DNA from: Azophilus sp965221465 | GTDB lineage: Bacteria > Pseudomonadota > Gammaproteobacteria > Pseudomonadales > Azotimanducaceae | DNA length: 64,000 nt | Assembly: GCA_965221465.1 (NCBI GenBank) | Contig: OZ244892.1 | Span: forward strand, 3,844,001-3,908,000 | Reading direction: 5' to 3' | Shown: piece after piece, positions 52,196 through 61,058 of the stretch | Layout of the letters: each line of letters opens with the position of its first letter | Position numbering within the stretch: position 1 is the stretch's first letter | Position numbers and translations under genes: made by a program | The notes under the pieces: model-generated | The model's database searches: none | Seen by the model: the letters and a program-made list of their open reading frames with translations, nothing else | What the model was told of the DNA's origin: nothing

Positions 52196-52372
52196 TTGGC
52201 AACTCAGCCGAAAAGCGAAACAGCAGCTCACTTTGCCCGTGTAAGTAACTCTATTCGGAAAGCAATGGCCCAAGTGCAAGCGGTGCGTGACGCGGACCTC
52301 GCCGCCCGGAAGGCTACTACGCAAACGGAAGTCCAGCCGAACTCGACCAAACGGAAACAACTGGCGGACTGA
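52196..52372 (+). CDS. Possible 58-residue charged protein
   Basis: A TTG start with AAGGAGA nine bases upstream opens a 58-codon frame, which reads ATQPKSETAAHFARVSNSI and then a helical segment rich in Ala, Arg, Gln and Asp. I do not recognise it. The ribosome-binding site is the best argument that it is real. It lies between pgk and the deacylase. Confidence 0.3.
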   Translation: MATQPKSETAAHFARVSNSIRKAMAQVQAVRDADLAARKATTQTEVQPNSTKRKQLAD

Positions 52373-52536
52373 CCGACATTCCATGCTTCTCCTTGGTTCG
52401 CAATGGTGGCGGTAGAACGATTGGAGTCTTCTCGAAGCTAAAAAGCGCGAAACTGGCCCGCATCGGTCACCAAAACCTGGTCACTGACACCATGTTGGCT
52501 TTTTGGAACGGGCCGGCGACCCGCGCTCGAATGGCG

Positions 52537-54159
52537 TCAATTCACGCCCTTGCGCAAGATCCTGCCGTACGGTTTATCGCTGAGAACGCCGTCGCGGACA
52601 GCAATTCGGCCATTGACGATGACGACGTCGAAACCGTCGGGTGGCGTCTTCGGCGCCATCCAGGTTGCCCGCGCCCTGATGTTCTCGGGTGCGAATACCA
52701 GGAGGTCGGCTTGCATGCCCTTTGCGATCGAGCCGCGGTCGCGGATGCCGGTCACCCTGGCGGGCAGGCCGGACATCTTGAAGATGGCTTTTTCCAGCGA
52801 CATGCGGGGGTCGTTGACGACGTATTCCTCGATGACCTTCGGGAACGAACCGTAGCTGCGCGGATGGCTCATCGATGGCGACCCATCCGTGGAAATCGCG
52901 ATGTTGTCGGCGAGAACGAACACATCGTGTGCGACCGCGTGCTGCGTGAAGTGCGCGGCGCCGGGACCGCCGAAGTCGAACACGTCGATCAGTACGTCGA
53001 CGAACGAAAGCGATAACTCATCCGCGACCTCGGCCAGGTTCTTTCCCTTGAATTTGCCACTGGTAATCAGGATGCGTTCCGGACCGCCGCGCTCCGTGAC
53101 GCGCTCGAGAAGCGCTTGCGCGAGGCGCGGCCGATCGTTTTCAACGGCATCTTCAAACTCGCTGCGTTGCTTGGCCCATGTGGGATACACGAGCCACAGG
53201 TCGGCCATTCCGGCAAGATATGGATAGACGTCGCCGGTGATGTCTACCCCGGTCGCACGCGCTTCTGCCATCCTTGCGACGACGTCGGTCGCCTCCTGCC
53301 GCGATCGGCCGCTGACGATCTTCATGTGGGCCGCATGCACGCGTGCGTATTCGCCCTGTGCGATGAGTTCATCGATGGCTGCGAGGATCTTTCCGCTGTC
53401 CTCGGTGCGCATGTGACTCATGGTGACGCCATCCTTCGCGCCAACGGCTTTCGCGAGTGCCACCAGTTCATCGGTCCGTGAATAGCGGCCCGGGATGTAC
53501 TCGAGGCCGCTGCTCGAGCCATATGCGCCGGCGTCCATTTCTGCTTCGATGATGTCGATCATGGTGTCGAGCTGGTCTTGCGTCGGCACCGGCTCGGTCC
53601 CGACCCCACTCATCCAGCGCAAGGAGCCCAGACCGACCAGCGTCGCGATGTTTGGGGCGATGCCGGCCCGCTCGACCTTGTGCGTCCACTCCAGGAGGCT
53701 TCGCGGATACGCCGCGTCGATGTCGGGCGATTGCATCGATTCGCGCCATTGCTCGAGGGAAACAGTGTTGTTCGTGCTGAAACCCGGGGTGCGACCGTCC
53801 TGCCCTGCGACCTTCGTCGTAACGCCCTGCAGGACGAAACTCTCCTGCAGACCCGAGACGAGCGGGTCGCCGTGGGCATGCGTATCGATGAACCCGGGCG
53901 TCACGACCTTGCCGGTGGCATCGATGACTTCATCCGCCGTGATTCGTGATTCGTCGACCGGGCCGACATGAACGATCTCGTCGCCATCGATCAGAACGTC
54001 GGCGCGAAATGGCGCCTTGCCCGTACCGTCCACCACAGTTCCTCCACGGATGTGAAGGCTGTACCGGGCGGAGGTGTCGACGCTGGATTCGGGGTCTCCG
54101 TATCCGATCGGCCCGGCGACGAGAAGGGCGCAGATAATCGCAGATTTGACGGGATTCAT
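52537..54159 (-). CDS. Exported N-acyl-D-amino-acid deacylase (amidohydrolase)
   Basis: Amidohydrolase-superfamily enzyme of the D-aminoacylase type, which frees D-amino acids from N-acyl or dipeptide-like substrates. The 540-residue product has a signal peptide (about 1-24), the metal motif GFIDTHAHGDPLV, SSGLEYIPGRY (the family's substrate loop), VTMSHMRTEDSG and VHAAHMKIVSG (metal His), and STDGSPSMSHPRSYGSFPKV (catalytic Asp). ATG 54159 has AGGTGG upstream. It is convergent with pgk and the first gene of the 52-64 kb catabolic block. Confidence 0.9.
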   Translation of the reverse strand: MNPVKSAIICALLVAGPIGYGDPESSVDTSARYSLHIRGGTVVDGTGKAPFRADVLIDGDEIVHVGPVDESRITADEVIDATGKVVTPGFIDTHAHGDPLVSGLQESFVLQGVTTKVAGQDGRTPGFSTNNTVSLEQWRESMQSPDIDAAYPRSLLEWTHKVERAGIAPNIATLVGLGSLRWMSGVGTEPVPTQDQLDTMIDIIEAEMDAGAYGSSSGLEYIPGRYSRTDELVALAKAVGAKDGVTMSHMRTEDSGKILAAIDELIAQGEYARVHAAHMKIVSGRSRQEATDVVARMAEARATGVDITGDVYPYLAGMADLWLVYPTWAKQRSEFEDAVENDRPRLAQALLERVTERGGPERILITSGKFKGKNLAEVADELSLSFVDVLIDVFDFGGPGAAHFTQHAVAHDVFVLADNIAISTDGSPSMSHPRSYGSFPKVIEEYVVNDPRMSLEKAIFKMSGLPARVTGIRDRGSIAKGMQADLLVFAPENIRARATWMAPKTPPDGFDVVIVNGRIAVRDGVLSDKPYGRILRKGVN

Positions 54160-54191
54160 GCTGTCGTCCACCTCGGATTCTTGTTCGCAGG

Positions 54192-54346
54192 TCACGTTGA
54201 CGAACGACTGCGGCCGTCAATTGCAGCGAAAGTCTCGAATGTGCTTCCGCCGCGTGCTCAACGTGCGTTCTTGTTCCGCGCACCCGGCGCTTTCACACCC
54301 CTTGCCAGACTTGCTACGTTCATTCACGAACAGGTCGACCCTGGTG
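54192..54346 (+). repeat. Repeat family 2 (MITE-like), copy E2
   Basis: Terminal inverted repeats (GGTCACGTTGACGAACGA on the left, CATTCACGAACAGGTCGACC on the right) flank about 115 bases with GCGGCCGTCAATTGCAGCG and CCGCCGCGTGCTCAACG, shared with E1 and E3. It lies in the divergent gap between the deacylase and the next gene. Confidence 0.75.
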
Positions 54347-54363
54347 CAAGGATGATTATTACA

Positions 54364-54387
54364 GAGCCTCAGGGTCAGCAATACTCG
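54364..54387. promoter_or_regulatory. Leader motif shared with the TonB-receptor gene
   Basis: GAGCCTCAGGGTCAGCAATA matches AAGCCTCAGAATCACCAATA at 63466 (19 of 24 positions over the full motif). Both lie about 80-100 bases before the start of an exported-protein gene. It could be a common operator; the factor is unknown. Confidence 0.3.
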
Positions 54388-54465
54388 ACCAGATCGTGTT
54401 GTTGCCTCTTTTTCGCTGGGTCAGAATCGGATCAATTGCCGTACGTTGTTTGGGGGAGGCCCGAT

Positions 54466-55767
54466 ATGAGCGCGTTTTCATTCGTGGAACCTGCTTTTCG
54501 AGTGATTGGTTTTGTTGAATTGGCAATCGTGGGGCACCGCACACCCGTTCTCTCTGCGCGGGTGTCGGGTGTTCCTTGCACGTCGTCCTCCCGGCGCGCG
54601 GGGTTTGCAACTCGCATCGCGTTTCTGCTTGGGGTCGTTTCCGTCCTGGGCGCCTGCAATGGCGAGCCGATTTCGGCTGAAAACGCGCCGGAGCCCGTCG
54701 AGCGGTTCGTGCATCAGATCGACATGATGCCGCTGGTCAGGCGATTCCTGTCTCCGGAAGGTTTCATGGATCAGGAGTTTCCGCCGACGGTAGCGATACC
54801 GAGCCCGTACCTGAGCGACTTTTTCGGTGCCCAGGCAATAGGAGACGTGACGCGCGAAGAAATCTTCGCCGACTTCGTTCCCGCCCATGCGGCACTCGAG
54901 TCCGAAGACGAAAACTCGGTAACCCTGAGGTTTGGTGAGGGATTCACCGCGACGTTTTACCCCATCAGTACGCTCGTCGTAATGGGTAACGAGGCTCCCG
55001 TCAGCCATGTCGTTCTGAGTGGCGATAGCTGGCGGCAGGCGCGCGCCAACGTGCAGACACTGGTCGAAAAGATTGCCGAGATCGATCGGGCCGACGCTTA
55101 CCTGGTCGAGAACGAATTCCATGCACTGGAGCAGGTCACCTACGAACTGATGAACAGCGATGTTCGGGCGACTGTCACCGTCGACCCGGAACTGGCAGCG
55201 TTTCGCCGTTCGCAGGACGGCATATTGCTGTTTCCCGAGGCGGTGCACGGTATTTCCAAGGATGCCGATGAGCTCATGAAGGTGATCGAAGCCGGTGGGT
55301 TCGACTGGATCGGATTCGAGTCGCTCAATACGGTCCAGCAACCCGACCTGGATGCGTTCAATGACGCCGCTGCGGGTACGCCGGAGTACGACGAGGCCCG
55401 GGGCAGACTCGTCGACTACTACGCGGATGCCTGGAACGGGCGAGCGGGGCCGAAGACAACGGGCGAGGAAAATTATTACTTCAAGCTGGCCGAGGCGGCC
55501 CACGCTGCGGGCGCCCGCGTCATTGCCATCGAAGGCAGCAGCCTGGAGTTCCTGTTCTTCCGCTACGGCGAAACCGCATTTGGCGGTTCGGTGCGCAGCC
55601 TGGTCTGGGCCAACGCCATACCGGCCTCGGGTCGAGGCATCCTGTTCGGAGGCGGCGCCCACTTCCACTATCCGGACGTGCCGATGGTTCAGGACTTCAT
55701 CCATGCGCAGGCGCCCGACCGACCGTTCTTCAGTGTCCGGGACCTCTGGGCTAAGACGGAAAAGTGA
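54466..55767 (+). CDS. EreA/ChaN-like lipoprotein, function unknown
   Basis: The 433-residue product has a lipobox VLGAC (Cys64) at the end of a hydrophobic stretch, preceded by an unusually long N-region. GGGGGAGG six bases before ATG 54466 supports this start; GTG 54562 would give a normal-length signal. The C-terminal half resembles the EreA/ChaN/TraB (Tiki-like) fold: ILLFPEAVHGIS (Glu258, His261), FDWIGFESLN, VIAIEGSSLE and GRGILFGGGAHFHY. These positions form the active or metal site in relatives. The N-terminal 170 residues are unassigned. Its role is unknown, perhaps peptide or amide cleavage at the membrane. Confidence 0.65.
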   Translation: MSAFSFVEPAFRVIGFVELAIVGHRTPVLSARVSGVPCTSSSRRAGFATRIAFLLGVVSVLGACNGEPISAENAPEPVERFVHQIDMMPLVRRFLSPEGFMDQEFPPTVAIPSPYLSDFFGAQAIGDVTREEIFADFVPAHAALESEDENSVTLRFGEGFTATFYPISTLVVMGNEAPVSHVVLSGDSWRQARANVQTLVEKIAEIDRADAYLVENEFHALEQVTYELMNSDVRATVTVDPELAAFRRSQDGILLFPEAVHGISKDADELMKVIEAGGFDWIGFESLNTVQQPDLDAFNDAAAGTPEYDEARGRLVDYYADAWNGRAGPKTTGEENYYFKLAEAAHAAGARVIAIEGSSLEFLFFRYGETAFGGSVRSLVWANAIPASGRGILFGGGAHFHYPDVPMVQDFIHAQAPDRPFFSVRDLWAKTEK

Positions 55768-55800
55768 ATGTGTCTACCAACCATCGATGGTTCAACCCGA

Positions 55801-55882
55801 GTATTTCACCAGCTTTCGTCGCGAGGGCGCAGGGCGAGTACATCGGCGTCCGCAGCAGGAAGTTGGTGAGACATGCAGGTTG
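55801..55882 (-). repeat. Palindromic repeat family 1, copy R7 (full length)
   Basis: Arms TTTCACCAGCTTTCGTCGCG and GGAAGTTGGTGAGACATGC with the standard interior (GAGGGCGCAGGGCGAGTACA, CGGCGTCCGCAGCAGG). It lies between the convergent 3' ends of the two EreA-like genes. Confidence 0.85.
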
Positions 55883-55904
55883 GCGCGAATGGAGCCACTT
55901 TGCG

Positions 55905-57227
55905 TCACTTGCGCTCGATCGTGAGTTTCGAACGAGGAAAGTACACGATCGCGTCGAACTGGTCGGTCAGCACCAGGTTGCGGAACAGCATGTTGTGGTT
56001 TTGCGCGTAGGCGGTACCCGGTGACGACACGGTTTCCTCGAGGTTGCCCGCATCGTCGAGGTCGATCAGTGCGATGGTGTCGCCGAACTCCCTGTGGAAG
56101 GCATCCTCGAGGCTGTCTGCGCGATCGATCTCGCAACTCTCGCAGCGCGTGAGGCTGGCGATCACGACATAGTCGTCGCCCAATACGCGATGGAAGCGGG
56201 AACCGACCGATGCCGTTCCCGACTGGATGCCGGTGTGCGATACCGCATCGACGACATCGAGGTGTTCGGCGCGTTTCGCAGCATGCCAGTTGTGCATCCA
56301 GACGACGGCGCGTCGATTGGCGTGGCGCGTCTCGCGCAGCGTGAAGAAGATCTTGGCCCGCACCATGTCGCCGATTCGATAGCCGGCAGACGATGCCGCG
56401 TTCTGTTTCTCGGCAAAATCCGGGTCGTCCCTGGATAACGTATTGCTGAAATCCATCATGTAGGTCAGCGTGTCGATGCTGGTGCGCAAGCTCAGCACGT
56501 GCATTTCGAGTTCGCGAATCGCCGAGTTGCCGACTTCGGCGACGAATCTGTCGCGATTGGCAAGAATGACGTCTTCGATGGCGATCAGTGCATCGACGAT
56601 TTCGAGACGCTGTTCGGGCGTGTAGATGATTTCACCGGCCCGGTAACGGGAACTCGAGAAGACGATCGAATCGAGGTCCGTCTCGTGTTCGCCGTTGTAG
56701 AACGCGTACTGATTGAGCACATTGTGGGCCCAGGTCGGAATGCCGATCGACGTCTCGGCGAAGAATGCCCGGATTGCCCTGGCATCGGTTACAGGCTGTT
56801 CCGGCTGGTAACCCGTTACGACGATCGAGTCGTCCGGATTGGCGCGGTTCCATGCCCGAATCCAGAGCAGCAGCGCTCTCATGCGCTCCGAATTGAACGC
56901 ATTGAGATAGAGCGCCTGGTGCGGCGGTATCTCGATCGCGTCGGAGGCGATGTACGCCATGATGTTCTCCTCGATGGCCCACATCGTTTCGAGCACGAAC
57001 AGCCGCACGTCGTGTTCCTCGACCAGGTACTTGAAGGCTTCGACGCCGAACCTGTGGAACTCGTCCAGGAAGTGCGAGGACTCGGCGAGCGAGATGACCG
57101 ACGCATCGCCGATGACATCGTCGATGACGACTCGCATCTCTTCGGGCAGTGTCGACGGGGACGGTGCATCGCTGGCAATGGCGCAGCCAAACGCGGACGC
57201 GAGCAGGAATATGAGGAATGAACGCAT
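55905..57227 (-). CDS. Erythromycin-esterase-like exported protein
   Basis: The 440-residue product belongs to the EreA/EreB-like superfamily. It has a signal peptide (about 1-19, LLASAFGCAIA; a lipobox at Cys15 is possible), the active-site block VISLAESSHFLDEFHRFG (Glu49, His52), VLETMWAIEENI and WMHNWHAAKRAEH, which in the family carry the catalytic Glu and His residues. Family members hydrolyse macrolide lactones, but most are of unknown substrate, and genomic context here points to metabolism and not resistance. ATG 57227 was chosen because it starts the signal peptide. Confidence 0.8.
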   Translation of the reverse strand: MRSFLIFLLASAFGCAIASDAPSPSTLPEEMRVVIDDVIGDASVISLAESSHFLDEFHRFGVEAFKYLVEEHDVRLFVLETMWAIEENIMAYIASDAIEIPPHQALYLNAFNSERMRALLLWIRAWNRANPDDSIVVTGYQPEQPVTDARAIRAFFAETSIGIPTWAHNVLNQYAFYNGEHETDLDSIVFSSSRYRAGEIIYTPEQRLEIVDALIAIEDVILANRDRFVAEVGNSAIRELEMHVLSLRTSIDTLTYMMDFSNTLSRDDPDFAEKQNAASSAGYRIGDMVRAKIFFTLRETRHANRRAVVWMHNWHAAKRAEHLDVVDAVSHTGIQSGTASVGSRFHRVLGDDYVVIASLTRCESCEIDRADSLEDAFHREFGDTIALIDLDDAGNLEETVSSPGTAYAQNHNMLFRNLVLTDQFDAIVYFPRSKLTIERK

Positions 57228-57235
57228 GAAAGGGC

Positions 57236-57299
57236 TGGATCGACCTGTTCGTGTATGAACGTCGTGAGGCCGGCAAGAGGTGCGAAAGTACAGGGTGCG
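57236..57299 (-). repeat. Repeat family 2 (MITE-like), copy E4 (half)
   Basis: GATCGACCTGTTCGTGTATG is the terminal repeat, followed by GCCGGCAAGAGGTGCGAAAG and GTACAGGGTGCGCC. Read in reverse it matches the right half of E3. The other half is missing. Confidence 0.65.
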
Positions 57300-57312
57300 C
57301 CTTGACATATCT

Positions 57313-58368
57313 CTATTCGAAGAGTTGTACCGTACCGCCGGTGTGGATAAAGAGGACATTGTCCTGGTCGCCGAATCTGCCCTTGCGCGCATGATCGATG
57401 AGGCCTGCGGCTGCCTTCCCGGCATAGACCTGGTCGAGAAAGATGCCTTCCGTTCGTGCAAACAGATCGATCGCCTCTTCGCACGCGTCGGTTCGTTTCC
57501 GGTAGCCGCCGCCGACGTACGAGTCGTCGGTGATTATGGGCGCGGCGCCGAGATCGATGCCGAGGAACTCATCGACACGGTCGAGCACGCGGCGTACCTG
57601 CTGTATCTGCGCTGCCGTCGAGCGGGAGGCATTCATGCCGATGATCGTACCGCCCCAGTTCGAAAGCGTCTGGCCGACGATCAGCCCTGCCTGGGTTCCT
57701 CCGGAGCCGGTCGCGACAACGATGCTGGAAAATTCGATCCCCCGATCCCTTTCGTATTCGAGTATTTCGCGAAACGCATCGACGTAGCCGATCGATCCCA
57801 GCCCGTCGGACCCGCCCATGACGAATCGCCTTGCCTGGTAGCCGTCGTTGGAAAGCTCTTCTGCCAGGGCGATACTGGCGGCCTCGAGTTCCTCGTCCTC
57901 GTCGTTTTCGAGATGGTGGAAATGCGCGCCGACCCTGTGACTCAAGAGCTGGTTGCCGGTCAGCACTTCGGGTTTGCCCCCACCCAGCACGAGGTGGACA
58001 TTCAGGTTTGCCGCCGCGCCCGAGACGGCCGTCGACCGGCACCAGTTCGACTGGTTGCTGCCGCAGGTCACGATCGCATCGGCGCCTGCGTCGACCGCAT
58101 TGCGGATCAGGTACTCGAGTTTGCGAATCTTGTTGCCGCCGAAGCCGAAGCCGGTCAGATCGTCGCGTTTGCAGTAGATCGAGCATCCGAGTATCTCGCT
58201 GAGGCGGTTCAATCGATGTATCGGCGTCGGCAGTCGGGCGTACGACATGCGGGGGAATCGATTGACGAGCTCGTCCAGCGTGGCTGTCGGCGCGCGCAGA
58301 TTGTGTGCCATCTCTTTCGTCATGAGGGATTTCGATCGGTCGCGCCAACGGGTCGGCTCGATGCTCAT
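57313..58368 (-). CDS. D-cysteine desulfhydrase/ACC-deaminase-family PLP enzyme
   Basis: The 351-residue fold-type II PLP enzyme has the PLP Lys in FGFGGNKIRKLEYL (Lys80), CGSNQSNWCRSTAVSGA, VATGSGGTQAGL (phosphate-binding loop) and FIHTGGT near the end. Family members act on D-cysteine, D-amino acids or ACC; the SNQSNWCR block differs from the classic SNHARQ, so the substrate is open. Next to a D-aminoacylase, a D-amino-acid substrate is plausible. An internal ATG at 58323 could be the start. Divergent from the LysR gene. Confidence 0.85.
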   Translation of the reverse strand: MSIEPTRWRDRSKSLMTKEMAHNLRAPTATLDELVNRFPRMSYARLPTPIHRLNRLSEILGCSIYCKRDDLTGFGFGGNKIRKLEYLIRNAVDAGADAIVTCGSNQSNWCRSTAVSGAAANLNVHLVLGGGKPEVLTGNQLLSHRVGAHFHHLENDEDEELEAASIALAEELSNDGYQARRFVMGGSDGLGSIGYVDAFREILEYERDRGIEFSSIVVATGSGGTQAGLIVGQTLSNWGGTIIGMNASRSTAAQIQQVRRVLDRVDEFLGIDLGAAPIITDDSYVGGGYRKRTDACEEAIDLFARTEGIFLDQVYAGKAAAGLIDHARKGRFGDQDNVLFIHTGGTVQLFE

Positions 58369-58447
58369 TTATCGAACAGGCTTGCTTACGACTGCAAATG
58401 ATTTATTGTGGCGCAAAGACTTAAATTTTGTGGGTCAACAGGCTCGG

Positions 58448-58626
58448 GTCGCACCTGTTCGCGAATGGACGGTTGCGGCCGTCAACAGCCGCGAAATCAC
58501 CGGTTGTGCTCCCGCCGCGTGCTCGAGGTGCTGTCAGGTACTTCTCGAGCGCGCTCCTGCTACGCGCATCCTGTACTTTCACACCTGTTGCCAGCCTGCC
58601 TGCATTCATTCACGACCGGGTCGGGC
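58448..58626 (+). repeat. Repeat family 2 (MITE-like), copy E3 (full length)
   Basis: The longest copy, about 179 bases. Left end GGTCGCACCTGTTCGCGAATG and right end CATTCATTCACGACCGGGTC are inverted repeats of each other (split for length). The interior has GCGGCCGTCAACAGCCGCG and CTCCCGCCGCGTGCTCG. It fills the divergent gap between the PLP enzyme and LysR. Confidence 0.8.
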
Positions 58627-58648
58627 CAGGTACCGAGTTTCCTGATAT

Positions 58649-59539
58649 ATGGCAGACCGACTTCCTCCATTGGGCTGGGTTCGAGTCTTCGAAGTGGCGG
58701 CTCGCACCGGCAGCTTCGTTGCCGCGGCAGACCTGTTGTCGGTCTCGCCGGGCGCCGTCAGTCGTACGGTCAAGGAACTCGAAAACTACCTTGGTATCAA
58801 GTTGTTCAGGCGCCTGCCGCGGGGGGTGGAACTCACCGCAGTCGGTCGTGAATACGCGAATCGTATCGCACCTGCAATACACCAGATCGGGGAAGCCTCC
58901 ATCGACGTTTCGCACAGGAAACGGGCGCGTGTTCTCAGGGTTACCGTCATGCCCGCCCTCGGAGAGCGCTGGCTCGTTCCCCGACTGGGCGAGTTTCGCG
59001 ACGAGTATCCCGATATTTCCGTCGAGGTCTCTGCGGATTCGGCCGTGCTGGCGCTCGAAGAGTCGAACTTCGACGTGGCGCTTCGTTATGGGGCAGGCGA
59101 AGGCGTTTCGGCGAAGATGCTCAAACTGTTCGATGATGCAATTTTCCCGGTGATGTCGCCGGATGTCGTCACCCGCGAAAACATCGTCGATCACGCCGAT
59201 GTCTTCAAGGTGCCCGGTTTGCAGGACAAGTACTGGGCCTCGGACTGGGACGCCTGGTTCGAGGTCGCGGGTATCGAGCCGGACAGCGACTGGCGGCTGA
59301 CTTCGTTTACCCTGTACAGCATGGCGCTGTCTGCCGCGATCTCGGGGCAGGGCGTCGTCATGGGGCACCGGATTCTGGTGGAGTCGGACCTCCGCGAAGG
59401 CCGGCTGGTCGAGCCATTCGAGCTCAGGGTGGCTTTGCCCAAGAGCTTCTATTGCCTGGAAAACGCCAATCGACCGAGGTCCGAATCGGTTACGGCCTTC
59501 GTCGAGTGGCTCGGTGGGCAGGCCGGCGTCTCGGGCTGA
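58649..59539 (+). CDS. LysR-family (GcvA-type) transcriptional regulator
   Basis: A 296-residue regulator. The winged helix is at about 8-65 (RVFEVAARTGSFVAAADLLS, SPGAVSRTVKELENYLG), and a periplasmic-binding-fold effector domain follows from about 90 (LRVTVMPALGERWLVPRLGEF and FDVALRYGAGEG are GcvA-type features). It sits between the PLP enzyme and the antiporter/hydrolase genes and probably controls them. Its promoter region consists largely of a family 2 repeat. Confidence 0.92.
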   Translation: MADRLPPLGWVRVFEVAARTGSFVAAADLLSVSPGAVSRTVKELENYLGIKLFRRLPRGVELTAVGREYANRIAPAIHQIGEASIDVSHRKRARVLRVTVMPALGERWLVPRLGEFRDEYPDISVEVSADSAVLALEESNFDVALRYGAGEGVSAKMLKLFDDAIFPVMSPDVVTRENIVDHADVFKVPGLQDKYWASDWDAWFEVAGIEPDSDWRLTSFTLYSMALSAAISGQGVVMGHRILVESDLREGRLVEPFELRVALPKSFYCLENANRPRSESVTAFVEWLGGQAGVSG

Positions 59540-59553
59540 ACGAGGCCCCTGCG

Positions 59554-59570
59554 TCAGAATTCCTGAGCCT
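59554..59570. promoter_or_regulatory. Motif TCAGAATTCCTGAGCCT before nhaC
   Basis: Near-palindromic core TCAGAATTCCTGA, placed in the 118-base gap before the antiporter start. Found again with one change at 63455. It may be a LysR operator. Confidence 0.3.
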
Positions 59571-59657
59571 TGCCCCACGACAACTGATTTGCTCGAGTCG
59601 CCGACTTCCTGCAGACAAGCATGTAACAATCGCGATCCGGAAATCGTCGAGTTCCCC

Positions 59658-61058
59658 ATGGACACCGAGTTCGGTCTTTCGAGTCTGCTGCCGCCAGTGG
59701 CGGCAATCGCACTCGCGCTCTGGAAGAAGCGCGTCTTGCCGGCGTTGTTCGTCGGCATTTTTGCGGCTCACGTCGTCCTCGACGGGTCGTCCGTTCTCGA
59801 ATCGCCATTCCGCATGCTGGATCACATGGTCCGGATCGCCGGCGAACCGGGCAATTTTCGCCTGATCCTGTTCAGCCTGATGATCGGCGGGCTGCTCGCT
59901 CTGATCAAGGATGCCCAGGGTTTCAATGCGTTTGCCGCGACCCTCGAGCGCAGCGGCGTAAACGTCGACAAACGGACGGCTTTCGGCACGACCTACCTTC
60001 TCGGTGCGAGCCTTTTTCTCGAGGGCTGGAGCAACATTCTGATCAACGGCACCACGGTCGGGCCGCTGTATGACAAGCTGGGCATATCGCGCCAGCGCAT
60101 GGCCTACTTCGTCCACACCGTCGGGCTTGCCGTTGTTGCCATGGTGCCGATCAACGGCTGGGCGGCGTTCTACATGGGTCTGCTGCTCGCCCAGGGCGTG
60201 ACCGAGCCGTTCGGTTTCCTGCTCCAGGCGATTCCGTTCATGCTGTACAGCTGGGTGAGCCTGTTCCTGGTGCTGTACGTGATGCTGTCGGGGCTCACTA
60301 TCGGGCCCATGCGCCGGTTCGAAGTGGCCGCACGCGAGAAACACGAGGCCGACGCGGAGCTGGCGTCGGACGGTGGCGACGACGATTCGGAGTCGGGGCC
60401 GCGCGGGCGCCTGGAGTACATGCTCGTCCCTGTCGTCACCCTGGTTATCGGTGTATTCGCGAGCCTCTACCTGACCGGTGACGGCGACATCACTCGTGGG
60501 GATGGCTCGCGGTCGGTGCTGTATGCGGTGGCCGCTTCCATCGTCGCGATCGCCGCCGTCCTGCTGGTTCGCCGTGAATACGGCTTCCTGCAGATCGAGG
60601 AAAAACTGGTCGGCGGGATGACCGAGTTCTTTCCGGTCGGAATCCTGATCGTGTTCGCGTTGTCTCTGGGTGACCTGACCCAGCAACTGGGGACCGGGAA
60701 CTATGTCGCCGGTCTCACCGGCGGAGCCCTGCCGGCATTCGTGCTTCCTGCCCTGATATTCGTGCTCGGCGCCGGCATGTCGTTTGCGACGGGCACGTCG
60801 TATGGCACGTATTCGATCATGGTTCCGATCGCCTTGCCGCTCGCGGCTGCCACCGGGCTCGACCCGGCACTGATGTTCGGCGCCGTCATTGCGGGTGGCC
60901 TGTTCGGCGACAACTGCTCACCGATATCGGATTCGACAATCGTGACGAGCATCGGCACGAACGTGGAGATTATCGACCATGTCGTGTCGCAGTTGCCTTA
61001 CGCGCTCGTAACGGGTGCCATTGCAGTTGTCGGGTTCCTGATCCTGGGTGCGCTATGA
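59658..61058 (+). CDS. NhaC-family Na+/H+ antiporter-type transporter
   Basis: A 466-residue membrane protein with about 11-12 helices. Diagnostic parts are FSLMIGGLLALIKD, ASLFLEGWSNILINGTTVGPLYDKLGISR (split over two segments), ATGTSYGTYSIMVPIA and GGLFGDNCSPISDSTIVTSIGT, the last being the NhaC signature. Some members of this superfamily carry organic substrates such as amino acids or dicarboxylates, so a role in uptake within this gene block is possible. ATG 59658 fits the first helix. The stop overlaps the next gene. Confidence 0.88.
   Translation: MDTEFGLSSLLPPVAAIALALWKKRVLPALFVGIFAAHVVLDGSSVLESPFRMLDHMVRIAGEPGNFRLILFSLMIGGLLALIKDAQGFNAFAATLERSGVNVDKRTAFGTTYLLGASLFLEGWSNILINGTTVGPLYDKLGISRQRMAYFVHTVGLAVVAMVPINGWAAFYMGLLLAQGVTEPFGFLLQAIPFMLYSWVSLFLVLYVMLSGLTIGPMRRFEVAAREKHEADAELASDGGDDDSESGPRGRLEYMLVPVVTLVIGVFASLYLTGDGDITRGDGSRSVLYAVAASIVAIAAVLLVRREYGFLQIEEKLVGGMTEFFPVGILIVFALSLGDLTQQLGTGNYVAGLTGGALPAFVLPALIFVLGAGMSFATGTSYGTYSIMVPIALPLAAATGLDPALMFGAVIAGGLFGDNCSPISDSTIVTSIGTNVEIIDHVVSQLPYALVTGAIAVVGFLILGAL

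Noticed and set aside
52455..52490. CCGCATCGGTCACCAAAACCTGGTCAC, written here in two parts as CCGCATCGGTCACC and AAAACCTGGTCAC
   Set aside because: It resembles a repeat family 1 arm, but the core and second arm are missing, so I did not count it as a copy.
55905..57227. Macrolide-resistance reading of the EreA-like gene
   Set aside because: The superfamily is broad, the protein has its own exported form, and it lies among peptide and amino-acid enzymes; resistance is not supported.
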